Part shown: piece after piece, positions 23,461 through 35,844 of the stretch
How the letters are laid out: each line of letters starts with the position of its first letter
Position numbering within the stretch: position 1 is the stretch's first letter
From: Typhlomys cinereus
Taxonomy: Eukaryota > Chordata > Mammalia > Rodentia > Platacanthomyidae
Assembly (NCBI GenBank): GCA_023101885.1
Contig: JALPQD010000006.1
Location: forward strand, 14,307,585 to 14,371,584
DNA length: 64,000 nt
Direction of reading: 5' to 3'
Notes under the pieces: generated by a model
Databases searched by the model: none
Told to the model about the DNA's origin: nothing
What the model saw: only the letters and a program-made list of their open reading frames with translations
Position numbers and translations under genes: made by a program

Positions 23461-24240
23461 GGCGTGACCTGGGCCACCGGGACTTTAGGGAGTGGCTGGG
23501 ATCGCGCTTAGGGGGTTGCTGTATTCTGTACCTCCACTGCACCCAGAGGCTGCACCCCGACACGTGCAGCTGTGAACCAACCGCTCCTCTAACTCCCCAA
23601 ACATCCTCAGAGGTCTCTTGCTTCCCTAAGCAGGAGAGAGTTCTTGTGGGGAGATAATTATCTCTTCCCGCGACTCACAGAACAAAAGCTTGAGCCAGTG
23701 TGCCCCAGGTTTCTCCAGGGTCGTGCAAGGGGGCTTGTACAGGGCCCCTTAGTCTTCTTCAGGCGGATTTTCTGCACCACCCCCCATCCCACCTCCTCCC
23801 TGCAGAGTCTGTGGACTGAGATCTGGGAGGCGGCAAGCTTACACAGCGGGTGTAATGCAAAGAGCAGAGAAAGCTGGGTCAATTGGAAGCGCTCTTGTCA
23901 GTCAGTTTTTTTCCTCGCCTTGGAGACTGCAAAGGGCACCTTAGCTTGCCTCGGGCTGTTTGCACCTTTTTCTTTACCACTGCATTGGGGGAGACCAGAC
24001 TACAAGACTGGCCTGTTTCTTTATGTCAGCAGGAGCAGACCTTTGCAAAGTAAGCAGGATTCCCTCCTGGAGGGCAGCACCGAAGAGTCAGCTAGGGAGG
24101 CAAAGTCAGAGTCTCCCTTTGGAAACAATGGCCTTCAGCATTTGGACCAGTTTCCCTGGCTTCTTTACTTGGACGCTCCTATCTCCACTCTGTAGAACAT
24201 GCTGCTTAGGCAATGAAGACTAGCCTCTTTTACTTGGAAG
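23460..24240. other. GC-rich continuation of the patch
   Basis: Moderate-GC sequence including an open frame of 183 codons (23644-24195, + strand) with no recognisable domain, signal peptide or repeat. In GC-rich DNA such a frame is not surprising, so it is not called as a gene. Confidence 0.4.
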
Positions 24241-24544
24241 TACAGTAAGTGAAACAGGTGGAAAGAACTGAAATGATTGTAGACAAAGCCAAATTTAGAT
24301 GGTGGGCGATTTCCTCTTAGCCTAGAAACGCCTGGCACCACCAAGTGTTCATTTATTCAGTAGTATGAATGAACACCGAATACTCAGACTGTGATAAGCT
24401 TTATCACTGTGCAACTTCCTGTGCATCTACATTAGAAGGAAGGAAAAAGAGGGAGAAAATGGGAGACAACCAATTTCCATGGGCCTCTGGGTCTAGAAGA
24501 GGGTGATCAAAGGGGACAAAGGTCATGCAGAAGCTCTGTAGAGA

Positions 24545-24726
24545 AAGATGGTGCCGCACTGGCGGGCAATGAATACTAGAGGCTAGTGGAAATGGCATTG
24601 CACTGGCCAAACATGAGTGCAGGAAATTGGTGAGAAGGGTATTGCACTGGACAAAGATGAGTGCAGGAAACTGGTAGGAATGGTACTGCACTGGCCAGTG
24701 CTGGATGAGTTCAGGATGTGATGAGA
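24545..24726 (+). repeat. Minisatellite, about 44-bp unit, 3-4 copies
   Basis: Units share 'TGGCATTGCACTGGCC', 'GGTATTGCACTGGACAAAG' and 'GGTACTGCACTGGCCAG', each followed by ATGAGTGCAGGAAA-like sequence. The first unit (GGTGCCGCACTGGCGGG) is the most diverged. Confidence 0.85.
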
Positions 24727-25206
24727 GCCAAAATTTTTCTCTCCTTCCTGTCTGTTTACTTTTCCTTGTTTTAATAGCATAGAATTACTATGGTTTGCAT
24801 ATCTTGTTTTTTTTTTTTTTTTGGTCGTCTTCCTTTCTCCCTCTAAGTAGAACAGAGGATTTCATTCACATTTTCCACACGGACTGACAATGTAACTTTA
24901 AAAATGGTCAAGAAAAGCATCTTTTAGCATCAATAGAGGTTTTGAAGAAGGTTGTCTTTCTGCTGACTAATGTAATGGTATAGTCCTGCATTTGAGAAGG
25001 GTTGGTATTAGGTACCTAAAGTATAGTAGTGTCTGCTTTTCTGATGAGCTGCGTCATTTACCAGCTGTAAAGAAAGAAAAGGTATCCCAAATGGTAAGTT
25101 AAGCATCCAATCACAGGAGAATCTGGCAAGTTTTGCCCTTTATCTGTTGGAACTGGCATACTCTTTATTTACATATGTGCATATAGAAATGAATTGTGTC
25201 CATACA

Positions 25207-25209
<3 letters not shown>

Positions 25210-25252
<43 letters not shown>
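25210..25252. repeat. (CA)n microsatellite
   Basis: About 21 CA units ending in CACGTGTGG. No SINE body is recognised next to it. Confidence 0.97.
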
Positions 25253-25256
<4 letters not shown>

Positions 25257-25621
25257 TGGCTTTTGAAGCCAAAATCCAGAGAGGAGACCACAGACTCTAG
25301 GAATAGATCATTAGATCACAGAACTTTTCAGATGCTTTCTTTTCTAGGAAGTCAATATATATGAAGTCAGAATCTCCTAGTCAACTCTTAAAGTACAGAC
25401 AAGTCAAGTGAAGAGACTTCCAAAGTTGCAATGAGGTTGAGAAGAGCCAAGCCTTCATGCCTCGCCTCCTGGCTTTCTGAACTAGCATTTTTGTTGCTTA
25501 TTTCTTGTCCAATTTATTTCACTGAATTCCATAAATACAGATACTTCAGAAAATATCCATTTAAAGAGCTGGTCAGAAGAATAGTGCACTTCCCAGAACT
25601 GATACTTTTCATGTGATGTGC

Positions 25622-25690
25622 CCAAACTTTGTTAAAATGCAGATCTGAGTCAGTATATTTGGGTTAGATGAGACTCAGCACCAAGAGTTG
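25622..25690 (+). mobile_element. Possible MER5A-like DNA transposon fragment
   Basis: TTTGTTAAAATGCAGATCTGAGTCAGTATATTTGGGTT resembles the hAT-type MER5 motif (TTAAAATGCAGATTC..TTCAGTAGGTCTGGG). Short, so weak. Confidence 0.4.
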
Positions 25691-26449
25691 CCAGACCAGT
25701 GGACTTGGTAGTATGGACGCCGCCGGCCCTCATGGCCAGGAGCTTCCCTGTGGCCAGACTCTTTCCTCCTTGGCTTTCCCTTCTCACAGAGACAGTATTC
25801 CTGGAGATTTAAGAATCCCTCTACGATACTAATGCCAGGTCACAGTGCTCCTTAGCTAATCTAGAGGCTTTCTACTGCCTTGCCCTCAGCCAGACTGGAG
25901 ATTGTTAGAAATAATCTCCAGAGGCAGGTGTCTTGAATTAGAGGGTGTGTGATCTTTTGTCTAGTGACTTAGCAACATTTAACTCTGAAAAACTCTCACA
26001 CGAAAGCAATGTGTTCATGTGCGATGTGCTCATGTGCTCACTTTTTGATGGAAAACGTCTTTTTTCCCCCTGTTGTTCAAGGGTCTTCCAGCTGTAGCTC
26101 ATTGTTTCCTTTTGGGAGCATAGCTGGCATGCTGTTAGCTTATAGATCTGGTCCTTCCTGTGGGGCTCTGGCAAGTACCTCATGCACTTTCTTACCACTG
26201 TCTTCTTTCTGCATGTTGTCATGTTATTTCAAGCCCAACAGTCACAGGACCTGGTGTAAGAGAAAACGGCAGAGGCACTTCTAAGGCAGGGAAACTTCAG
26301 TGTCGCCCATTTTTCAGTTCTCTGAAACTTGCCTGCCTCCAAAGTGCCTCTGCCATGGCTCTGTGAGTTGTCCTGGAAGCTCCTTTTCAATTTCTTGGGA
26401 TGGCATATTCTCCCATGAAAAAAGCAGAAGTAGGTACCGTAATGTAGAT

Positions 26450-26750
26450 TGCCCAGGTATTTATTAAGGCTTTACTATGTGAGATAATGAGAGAAGATAA
26501 ACTCTAGAGTTAGGCAACAGAGAAAGTCAAATTCTACTTCTACCACCTATTAAATACAGAATGTCCACAAGAACTATTTTTCACATCTGCAAAAACAATG
26601 TTACTTACCTCATACATTATGATTGTAATGATACCAACCTCATATATTCATGATGAGAGTTTTTAAATGCTAAATGCAAAACATTTAGTTGGGTGTCTGG
26701 TCCAAAGTGATCAATAAATACTAACCCCTATCATCATCATTATCATTATT
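26450..26750 (+). mobile_element. MIR-like fragment
   Basis: GCAACAGAGAAAGTCAAATTCTAC, then TTTTCACATCTGCAAAAACAATG and CATACATTATGATTGTAATGATA, and a tail AGTGATCAATAAATACTAACC follow the layout of MIR elements. Confidence 0.55.
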
Positions 26751-26934
26751 ATGACCATTTTCCTGTCTCTCAAATAATTTATAGTGTAGCCTAGCATCCA
26801 GGAAGAAAGAACACACAAAAAAGTACATCTAATACAATGAAGGGTGTAGCGACAATTTAATATACAAGTTTACTCTGTCCCAGAGACTTCGAAACTATGG
26901 CCCACAAACTGAGAATAGCTTTTACATTTTTAAA

Positions 26935-26948
26935 AATTTTTTTTATTT

Positions 26949-26987
<39 letters not shown>

Positions 26988-27190
26988 CACAGGGCACTGT
27001 GTGTCCCTGTGGAAGCCTAGGAGTGATTTAGGTAATCATACCTCTACCTCCTCTTTGCTTTGTTCTGGGTTTTCCCAGAGCCCACCCACCAGGGCCAGAA
27101 TTGCAGGCCTCCTCCGTATCTGTCTGGCATTTTTTACATGGGACCTGGAATCTGAATTCAGGATCTTCTGCTTGTGAAGATCCAGCCTAG
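26935..27190 (-). mobile_element. tRNA-derived CA-tailed SINE, copy 3
   Basis: Reverse orientation: T-rich tail, (TG)n at about 26953-26987, then CACAGGGCACTGTGTGTCCC, TCTGTCTGGCATTTTTTACATGGGACCTGG and ATTCAGGATCTTCTGCTTGTGAAG. It is cut off before the A box, so the 5' head is missing. Confidence 0.85.
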
Positions 27191-27199
27191 TTTTTACAT

Positions 27200-29190
27200 T
27201 ATTAGGAGACTGAAAGAAAACCAAAAGAATGAAAGTATTTTTCTGGCATCTTGAAATTATATTAGATGCAAAACTGCATTCATAAATAAAGTTTTATTAA
27301 AACACAGGTGTGTTCATTTATTAGGCATCTTCACTATTGCAACAGAGTTGAGTAGTTGTGATAGACTATATGGCTCAGAAAAACCAAAATAGTTATAATA
27401 TAGACCATTTCAGGAAAAAAAGATGTTAACTCTTGATCATCTAAGGCAAAAATAGGAAACATATCTGGGTATTGGGATGGGTCATGAGGGAGTTGCAGGT
27501 CTTCAGCAGACACGTAAGACAGAGTTTATGGAGAGCCACATTGTTGGTGAGGAAATAGACCTTAGCTGGGGGCGGGACAAATGAACAGTACACTCAGAAG
27601 ACTGGGCCACTCAAAAACTCCTCAAATCCCCAAACATCATATATATATATATTCTTAATTTGAATACAAGGAGTACATGTAGAGTTTCTTTCTTGTATTT
27701 TTTGTTTGTTTTTGAAAGAGAGGAAGAAGGGCCATATTATTATAAAGTCATTTGCCTTATTTTACCTTAATATGACAGAGTAGTAGACAGATCCAGCAAG
27801 GGAGCTTCTTGAATATTACTGTATCAGTTTTCAGTGTCAGTTTTGAAGCTGAAAATGTGGGAATTGCATCCAAAGGCAGAATTTCAGACATTTGGTAAAT
27901 GAAGAGTATTTTCTTGGGACTCCTTGCACTTCCACCAAAAATCTTGGTACTGTGATTTTCCAGTGTATATTTTGTGCCTGCAAAGTAATAATTTTCACTA
28001 CATGCAAGTGGCCTTGTTACGGGTCTCTTACAGATACTACATATTTCTAGCCTTGGAGCTGTTATAATTGCTAGTTATTCAATGGTACTTTCTGAAAGTT
28101 TAGTATTGAACAGTTAGATGGATTCTTCAATGGGTTCTTTTAAATATAAGAAACTGTGGATTTAGGTTTAAGACCCATTCTATAAGTGATGGGGTTTTCA
28201 CCAATTTATTTCCTTATTTTGTAATGGAGAAAACACATTTACTCAGTCTACTTCATTGTAATTCCTTGAGGAACAATTTTATTAAGTTGAAAGTATTTTG
28301 CAATGAATCATACAAATTCAAATCACTTAAAAATGATACTTCAAGCTTTTTCTCATCTCCCACCACATAAACATTATAATAACATGTGCTCTGGTACACT
28401 CTGTAGACAGATATTATATACCTTTATTATATATCAGATTCATGATATTCAGATATTACTTATTAGGCAAAAGAGATGTGTTTGATGGAGCTAAAATTCT
28501 GAAATTAAAATTATCCTTTCTCCTCAAGAAGAGACAATTCCAGGCTAATTCCCCACAAAATGTCTAGCATTTGCATTTGTACTTTTATTCACTAGGAGGA
28601 GTAGCAGACATAAATACACAGAGAAGCTCTTGGAACCTGCACCAGCAGTTGTTTGAATATGAAAGGGATATAACTGACTCAGTTGGACAGATAAATGAAA
28701 TAGCAGCTAAATGAGATTTCTTTCTTTTTAAGACAAGGTGGTATCAGATGAAAATCAGATATTTTGAAATGAAAATACTTCATGATTTGCTGCAGGGCTT
28801 TTTTAGAATTTTGTGGGATGGATAAAGTTAAAGAAGATTGAAACGGAGTCAGTTGTTTTGTGTCAGATGATAGAAACATGGGGCTGTGATTCAATCTTGA
28901 CAGTGTAAATAGAACTCCCCTTCCTAAGGGCAGGGAAGAACTGAATTGTATATCATGTTAGACAGTTTACTGCTTATCTTTCTGAAGACAGATAGCTCAG
29001 TAGTCCTGAAGAGTTAAGAAGAGTCTTCTCCCATTTCTGCAGGAGAATGCCAGCAATCCTGGGGAATAAAAAGGTTTAATGGCCAAGCGTCCTGTGGTAT
29101 TTATCTTATTAACAAGTTTTAACCCATTTTCCTGATGAGGCAGAAGTACCCTGAGAAGATGATGATGATGATAGTCATTATTTTCTTTCA
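27200..29190. other. Unique AT-rich intron
   Basis: Contains a short (TA)n near 27641-27652. No exon or repeat family recognised. Confidence 0.5.
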
Positions 29191-29195
29191 CTGTT

Positions 29196-29340
29196 GTTGT
29201 TTTCTGTTTTATTGAGACAGAGTCTCGTGCATCCCAGGCTGTTCTCTATCTCCTTCAGTAACAAAAGCTGACCTTGAAGTACTGATCCTTCTGCCTTTAC
29301 TTCCAAAATACTGATTACAGGCATGTACCACCTGCCTGAC
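29196..29340 (-). mobile_element. B1 SINE
   Basis: TTTATTGAGACAGAGTCTC, CATCCCAGGCTGTTCTCTATC, ACTTCCAAAATACTGATTACAGGCATGTACCACC is the reverse complement of the 7SL-derived B1 layout. Diverged from consensus, so fairly old. Confidence 0.85.
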
Positions 29341-29879
29341 TAGTGACAGTGAATATTATATGAAAATTTATGCCAATTATCAATTATTTGAGCATATATA
29401 TAATATGTCAGGGACAGTATTTTATATATATGAACTCGATCAATCTTCACAACACAGTCTTGCTATTCTCCCAGAAATTGACTTGACTAAGGTCAAGAGC
29501 TTCCAAGAGCATGGAATTTCTAACTCCACAACTCATGCTCCCACACACCAAGGAAGATTCACTTTTCTACTTTAAAAAGCACTGGACAAGGACTAGAGTA
29601 GGTTAAGGATGGATATAACTTTGAGGATCTGGATTTCATGGGTCCCTATTTGCTTCCTCAGTTGTCTAGACTATGAATCAGATAGAGTGATGCGTTTCTC
29701 ACATAATTGCAATAAACACTGAACTGAAATACTGTCCTCTCATTAAAAATACAAAAGGAGAAAGGAAAAGAAGTATGAGAAAGTGGTTTGATGAGTGTTC
29801 AAGTATTTATGACCAGAGCTTCCCTACAAAGCAGGTACACTCAACCAGATGGTTGAGTATTGCACATTTGTGTGTTCTA

Positions 29880-30060
29880 TGTTAACCAACATCACTAAAT
29901 ATTTGCCAAATATCAGTGATATGCTGACACTATTATAGCCACTGAAGCACTGAGGTTGTACAAAGCTGTGTTCTCAGAGTTTACAGTTCAAGGGAAGACT
30001 TAGTTAACAGTGAAATGACCTTACACTAGCTGGTTGCAAATACTAAGAAGAAGGAAAGGA
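29880..30060 (+). mobile_element. Possible L2-like fragment
   Basis: AATATTTGCCAAATATCAGTGATATGCTGACACTATTATAGCCACTGAAGC and 'TTTACAGTTCAAGGGAAGAC' resemble the L2 3' region. Weak. Confidence 0.35.
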
Positions 30061-30271
30061 ATATTAATAAGTAGGTCTAGAGTGACAGGGTAGGGGGCAC
30101 TGAGCAAAATGCATCAAGACCCTACTGACTCAGAATATTTATGTATGGGATTTAATCCATAAGATTAATAAACTACTATTATGGATAAGAGGAAGGATAT
30201 AATAATCTGAAGATTGTTATATTGTCTTTTGTTTCTGAATATCCAGCTCAAAAGACATTTTCCAGCTTCTT

Positions 30272-30566
30272 TTTTTTATTTTTTTTAAATTTTTTTTATT
30301 ATTATTATTTATTCAACTGTGTGCATATGCGTGTGTATGTGCGTGCGCGTGTGTCTGTGTGTGTGTAGAACCACGGACGAATTCGCAAACCACCATGGAC
30401 GCCTCCACTTCCTCCGCCCTGGGATTCACAGGCTCCGCCCTACCAGGACCAGAAGCGCAGGCCGCCCCCACTTCCGCCTGGCGTCTATACGTGGGATCTG
30501 GGATCCGAACTCAGGACCTTCCGCCTGCAAGCCAGAGGCTTAACCCCTGAGCCACCTCTCCAGCCC
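30272..30566 (-). mobile_element. tRNA-derived CA-tailed SINE, copy 4 (young, full length)
   Basis: The A-rich tail is read as TTTTTTTATTTTTTTTAAAT, then a TG/CG tract, the body, and a reversed head ending GAGCCACCTCTCCAGCCC. It retains many CpGs. A perfect 18-bp target-site duplication GACATTTTCCAGCTTCTT lies at 30254-30271 and 30567-30584. It is the least decayed copy in the window. Confidence 0.95.
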
Positions 30567-30584
30567 GACATTTTCCAGCTTCTT

Positions 30585-31150
30585 AAAAGGAAGATGTTAG
30601 TTTTTACGCTAAATTTCATCAGTCTTCTTTCTTGCTGGTCATCTCCAACCATCTTCTCAGGCAGCACGTCAGGCTGTGGTTTGATCTTAGGCCTTTTCTA
30701 TGAGAAGGATTTACCTCTGCAGTGGCCCAGGGAGAAGTCAGCTGGTTGGTTGTTTGTGCATCTTTTCCCAGATGTGTTGACTGTGCTTCTCCCTTCCACT
30801 CCAGTTGTTAGCAGAAGGAGCCTCAGAGTCGCTTTCTTGGCTAGACTGTGATGCCCATCTTTTCAGTGGCCCAAAGGGGAGTCCTTTTCTCTTCTTCGCA
30901 TCTCAGTGGTCACTATATCTATAGTGACCTCTGTGAGAGCAGAGCATAGTGTCTCCCTCACCTTCATCTTCTTTGACCCTGGCACTTCAGCAGCTTTTCT
31001 GAAGCAGGCATTATCATTCATCAGAGGTGATGCTCCCTTTCTCAAGAATGTAGCCCCCTTTCTCAGAGTGACTTTGGTCTTGGATTTACTTAAGTAGCCT
31101 ACACATACGTCTGTACACCCAAATATATTCTGTAAGAGTCTAGTCAAATT
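30585..31150. other. Unique moderate-GC stretch, function unknown
   Basis: It stands out from the AT-rich surroundings. The reverse strand is open for 94 codons (30863-31147), Lys/Arg-rich, with no family I recognise. It includes a perfect 22-bp palindromic site at 30908-30929. It could be an old processed pseudogene or ordinary intron. Confidence 0.3.
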
Positions 31151-31955
31151 CTGCCCAGCATGTGCCCCAAGAGATAGCCACCATAAATATATGCCTTGTG
31201 TAATTCCCTTCCCAATGCCAGTTTATGAATAGATATCTTCCATTCTTGAATAATGGAAGGACTAGTCCTCCTGATCTTGAAGAGCAATTAGGTATTTAGA
31301 AAGAGAGAGATTCTTCTACAATGCTCTGCAAATATCTTCAGTAATTTTCCTAATGGGGTACAGGTAGATATTGGAAACAAAGTTATCACCAGGACTCTTT
31401 CCGTAGATAAAATCAGCATAGATCTCCTATCTTTATCATAGTTGTCTGTAGCTCTGCTGATTCTAAATGCTGGGATATTGTTAGTACTAATCATGTATGT
31501 GTGGCTTTGTAACTTTTCTATTAGCTGGATTCCTCTCATTCATATACATGGAGATGTTCTTGAAATTCATCACTGGGAAGTGAAGGATTTTCACAAAGGT
31601 GATACAAATTAAATTCTGACTTCTTGGCATATGATCATCTTTCTGAAATGTCATTACTTGAGATGCTGATATTTAGAGGATACATCAAACAAGTACTAGT
31701 TAATCAACTGCTGTGTGCCAGTATCATATTCAAAACCTGGTTTCCAGAAGCAAATATAGACAGTCTTGTGCTGAATGTTTTGCCAGGAGGTATCAGTTAT
31801 AATGTGCTCTTTGCCTTTTGTCTGTCTTTAAGGTATAGATAGGGTTAGAAATGCACAAAATAAAAGCTAATTCTTTTGATGCTTACCTTTCTTCCAGCGG
31901 TAATTTTGCTATCAATTTTTTAGGTTCCAATATCTTAATTTTTACATCAGCAAAC
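31150..31955. other. Unique intron, possible L2 piece at 31670-31760
   Basis: 31700-31735 (AATCAACTGCTGTGTGCCAGTATCATATTC) resembles an L2 motif. Otherwise nothing is recognised. Confidence 0.35.
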
Positions 31956-31959
31956 AAAT

Positions 31960-32209
31960 TAATGGATTGCATCACAGTAGCTTCATAAATATGTGGCATT
32001 ATACCTTACCTTTATTCATTCTTCTCCACTGCCCCTCTTTGTGCTTCCCCTCCCTGCAGCTGCCTCCCTTCCTTTCCCAAATTAGCTCCCCTTCTGCTTA
32101 CTTATCACATATATTGTATTATGCTTTCTATTTCCCACCTCCCTTAAAATACCTTTCTTCCTTTCTACTACCATATTTCTGGTTTTGTGGCCTATGAGCA
32201 CACATATAT

Positions 32210-32253
<44 letters not shown>

Positions 32254-32330
32254 ACTCACACACACACACAGCCAAAGAACTGGGGGAATCTCATCCTCTT
32301 TTCTCTCATCTTCAAGGGGCATTTTGATAT
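31960..32330. mobile_element. Rodent L1 3'-UTR-like fragment with (CA)n
   Basis: C/T-rich TCCCCTCCCTGCAGCTGCC, TCACATATATTGTATTATGC, TTTCTGGTTTTGTGGCCTATGAG and a (CA)n tract at about 32213-32270, then AGCCAAAGAACTGGGGG, follow the order in old rodent L1 3' ends. No coding part. Confidence 0.5.
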
Positions 32331-32339
32331 AAAATATCT

Positions 32340-35300
32340 TTAGCTACATTTCAAGAAAGTATAGAAGCAGTACTGTAAACAAATTTAACAGGTACTTTCT
32401 CCAAAGCATTATTGACAGAGTATCATTTAAGGTTACAGATAGAATTTTTGTCTCCATAAATTATTAATAAACATAGAATGAGTCATTCTTTACTGGGACC
32501 TTTCCATATTTCATATATTATCTATTAACTTTTTTCTCATTAGTTTATTGGCCATGCCAGATTTCAACAAGTGTGAAAATGATAGTGTGCTAGAGGAAAC
32601 ACTGCTCAGCGTAGCTCTGGTCTATTGATTTTGCTTCTCAAAATAACTTGTGCTCTATCAAATGGCCATATTTTAGTTTACTAAAAATATTCTTAGGAAA
32701 AAGAATTGGCACGTTTTAATTTAATGATTTTAAGACATTTAAAAATCAATTATGTTTCATAGAAAACTTGACAATTTGCAATAATAGTATTCATAGGTAG
32801 CAGAAGAGAGGGTACAGACCAAATTTTTCTTTGCTACAAGGGTTGAAGTAGTCCCATGATAACTGGAAAGAGTTAAATGCATTGATGTGTCCTACAAAAA
32901 TAGACAGCATTACTTTTAGTTCTGAGAATTAGGTACTCATGAGCATATTGTATCTGGCCTCCTCACTAGGGTGTGTGTTTAGCATAAATATAATATTAAA
33001 TAAATGAGTGAAGCGTTCATGTGATGCTTTATGGCTTATCTGCTACAAGTAACTTCCAAGCTATTGTAGGTCAGTGATGCAGTAAGAATGGGCTTGGGAA
33101 GTAGGTGCACATGGAGGAAGGACAGGAACTCAAGTGCAAACTGTGCCAGCGACTCCCGCACTTTGTGGGGTTAGGAAAATAATGTTTCATGGCTTTCCCA
33201 GAGTCATCTCTTATTCCTTTGGGCTCAAGTGTATAAGTAAACTATTTCTAGTTGTGTAAATTTCTTAGTGACCTAACACCTTGGGGTTACTCAGCCAACC
33301 AGTGTTAAGCAACATTCTTTGTCCTTATCTCCTCTCTAAAGAACATACACTCTAAGTCCAGTAACATTAAGACCCGCAGAAGGAACTTCATCAGAAAATG
33401 ACTTGCAGCTAAAGCTATACTAATGGAATCCATTATACTTCTGCTATTGTGTAGGAGACACTCACATACCCAAGATAGTCTTATTTGCTTAAAACCCAAT
33501 TTCCTTCTTTCTTCCTTTCTACATTCTTTTTTCTCCTTTCCTTTCATTCCTTGCACCTTCCTTCTTTTCTTCATCTAATAAAAAAAATCTTTGCAATATA
33601 TATATATTTTTAACTCAACCCCTAATATTTCTAAAGTCTTACAAACGTCCGGTGTTATCCGAAGGCCAGGCACATTGTTTGGGGCAAGCTGCTTGCCTGT
33701 GAGGGATTTTGGGGTTCTCCTTGAGTGTATCCACTTGTGTGAGTACCATGCTCTTGTGTCACTGGCTTCACTGCTTGCTGGTCTCTGCTCTTTCCTGATC
33801 TTCTCTCTTCTAGCCACACCTTCCCATCTTGCTGGGCATACAGATGAGGCCAGTCCCATAAATTAAAAACATGAGTCTATTGTGAAATGTTCTGCATAAT
33901 CATTGCAACATAAGTGCTATGTATAGAAACTAAAATCTTGGTCATCCGGGAAGTCAAAGTAGCAGATGCTTAGTAGAAAAGAGCTGAGAGAAACTCTTAT
34001 TTTATGTATGCAATTTCTTTCTCTATAACAGAATCTCAGCTTTCTTATTTTGTGTTTTCCAGCTTTTAAAGAGTTTTAGACCCGATGTTTTGTATACTTA
34101 AAGGGAAACAGGAATTTGAAATAGTTTCTTTCTTGAATCACTAGAGGGACCTTTTTTTGCACAAAAGCCTGATTTGAAGGAACCCATTGGTTTACTCTCA
34201 CAAGGAGCTGTATTTATATTAAAGAATCACTTGGCATCAGTGCCTAAGTGCAGATGTCCTATCACATAAGATAGTGCCTCATTCAGAAAACTCACAATAG
34301 AGTAAAATAAATCGCATCTTGGCTCTGCTCTGTGCTCCATTCACAACTGTTAATTTTACAGGGTTATGATTCCATCTCTGAGCAGAGAGTTCCTGGCAGG
34401 GACAGCTGCTCCTGTGCCCCAGATTGTGCAGCGTGCGTCCCAGTAGGAGCCATCAAGAGCAGCAGGATGGCAGGAAGGTGGCAGCGCATCAGAAAGAGAA
34501 GCAGTTGCAGCCTGGCTCTGGGAGGAGAGAGCAGCATGTGCCTCCTCAAAGTGCTTTTTTGCCCATCCCTGCCTTCGTTGCAGGGTTGGATGCTCCATTA
34601 ACCAAGGGAAAAGCAAAACTTGTCTTGAAATTTACTGAGAAAATTGTCAATCCTGCTTGCTGTCTCACAGATATCTTGTTTGAAAAAATACCTTTGTGTA
34701 TTCACTAGCGCTGATGGGCCAAAGCAATGACAGGCTGGTGTACTTGTCCAAAGAATGTCAAATAGGACTGAATCATGATTAGTAGGATCTAGGTCACTGG
34801 GGCAGAGCTAGTTTGACAGGTGGAAAACATACTGGGTGGTAGCTGCTGTCGCTTACTTCCTAAACTAGAGCAAAGGCCAAAGTCAAGGCCAAAGGGCAAA
34901 TTGAAACCAGCCTCATGACATGGAACATGGCACACACTCTTACTAATGGCTTTCTGAAGGAAAGTTACTGTGTTGTTTGCTGCTGTAACTCCCTGTGCCT
35001 AAAAGAGAACTCATAAAAGTGAGCAAAAGTTAATGGGAAAAGTAGAGACCAGCAGTAGCCAGACTGCACCATGGTGAGCAACAGAGTGATACAGAACTCT
35101 GTGCACGTGCATTGCTTCCTATAGCTATGTCTCTTGTTCCTATATTCCATCTTAATCTTCAAGTGGAAAAAACATTTATAACATATACAAGATGGCAGAT
35201 ACTATCAACAAAAGGTAAAAATTGTCGTATTATGGTCCATATCGACATATCCTCAGATGGCTTTACTGATAATAAAGGACTAATTTTAGGTTTAAACTAA

Positions 35301-35840
35301 TCTGGGAATGTTAAGTTGTGATTTCGTGAATATTGACCACCTTATGAAAACTCAATAGTATTTCTCCATTTTTTAAATTCAAGAATGATTACTTTCTGTA
35401 TTCAAATTTTGTTGGTGTATTATGCTTATTACTGATGTTAGACCATACATAGGAGAAAGTTAGGTATCATATTGTGACTAGCATTCTGAATTGTCACATT
35501 CTGAAATTCCCCAAACCCTGGCTTCCTTGGTATTTTGCATAAAAGCTGGAAGAATTTAGTGTAGAAATAGTTACCATGCTCTTTACCTAAGCATATTAAT
35601 TTCCTGATTACCTTGAAATCTTAGGAGAGAGGCATGAGTTGGGGTGCTGTCCAATATTTCTTAAATCATTAAGTTTTAGAGTCCTCAGGAATTTTGAAAT
35701 TTTCAGAACTCTTTGAATGAAGCCTAAGGTGAAAAAATGATCTAAATTGTCAAAATAAATCTGAAACCAGACTGGTTTGAGTTTTGGTAATAGGCCAAAT
35801 TGACTTAGAAGGGAAATATACATAAAATACTGCTGCTGTT
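32340..35840. other. Unique intron
   Basis: Includes an almost pure pyrimidine tract at about 33488-33575, and a moderate-GC patch at 34340-34600 with overlapping short open frames on both strands and no domain. No exon supported. Confidence 0.45.
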
Positions 35841-35844
35841 CCAC

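Noticed and set aside
23644..24195. 183-codon open frame, + strand, as a new gene
   Set aside because: No recognisable domain, and overlapping open frames on both strands as expected in a GC-rich patch. Kept only as part of the unexplained patch.
24545..24726. CRISPR-like repeat array
   Set aside because: This is vertebrate intron. Units are contiguous and degenerate with no unique spacers, which is a minisatellite.
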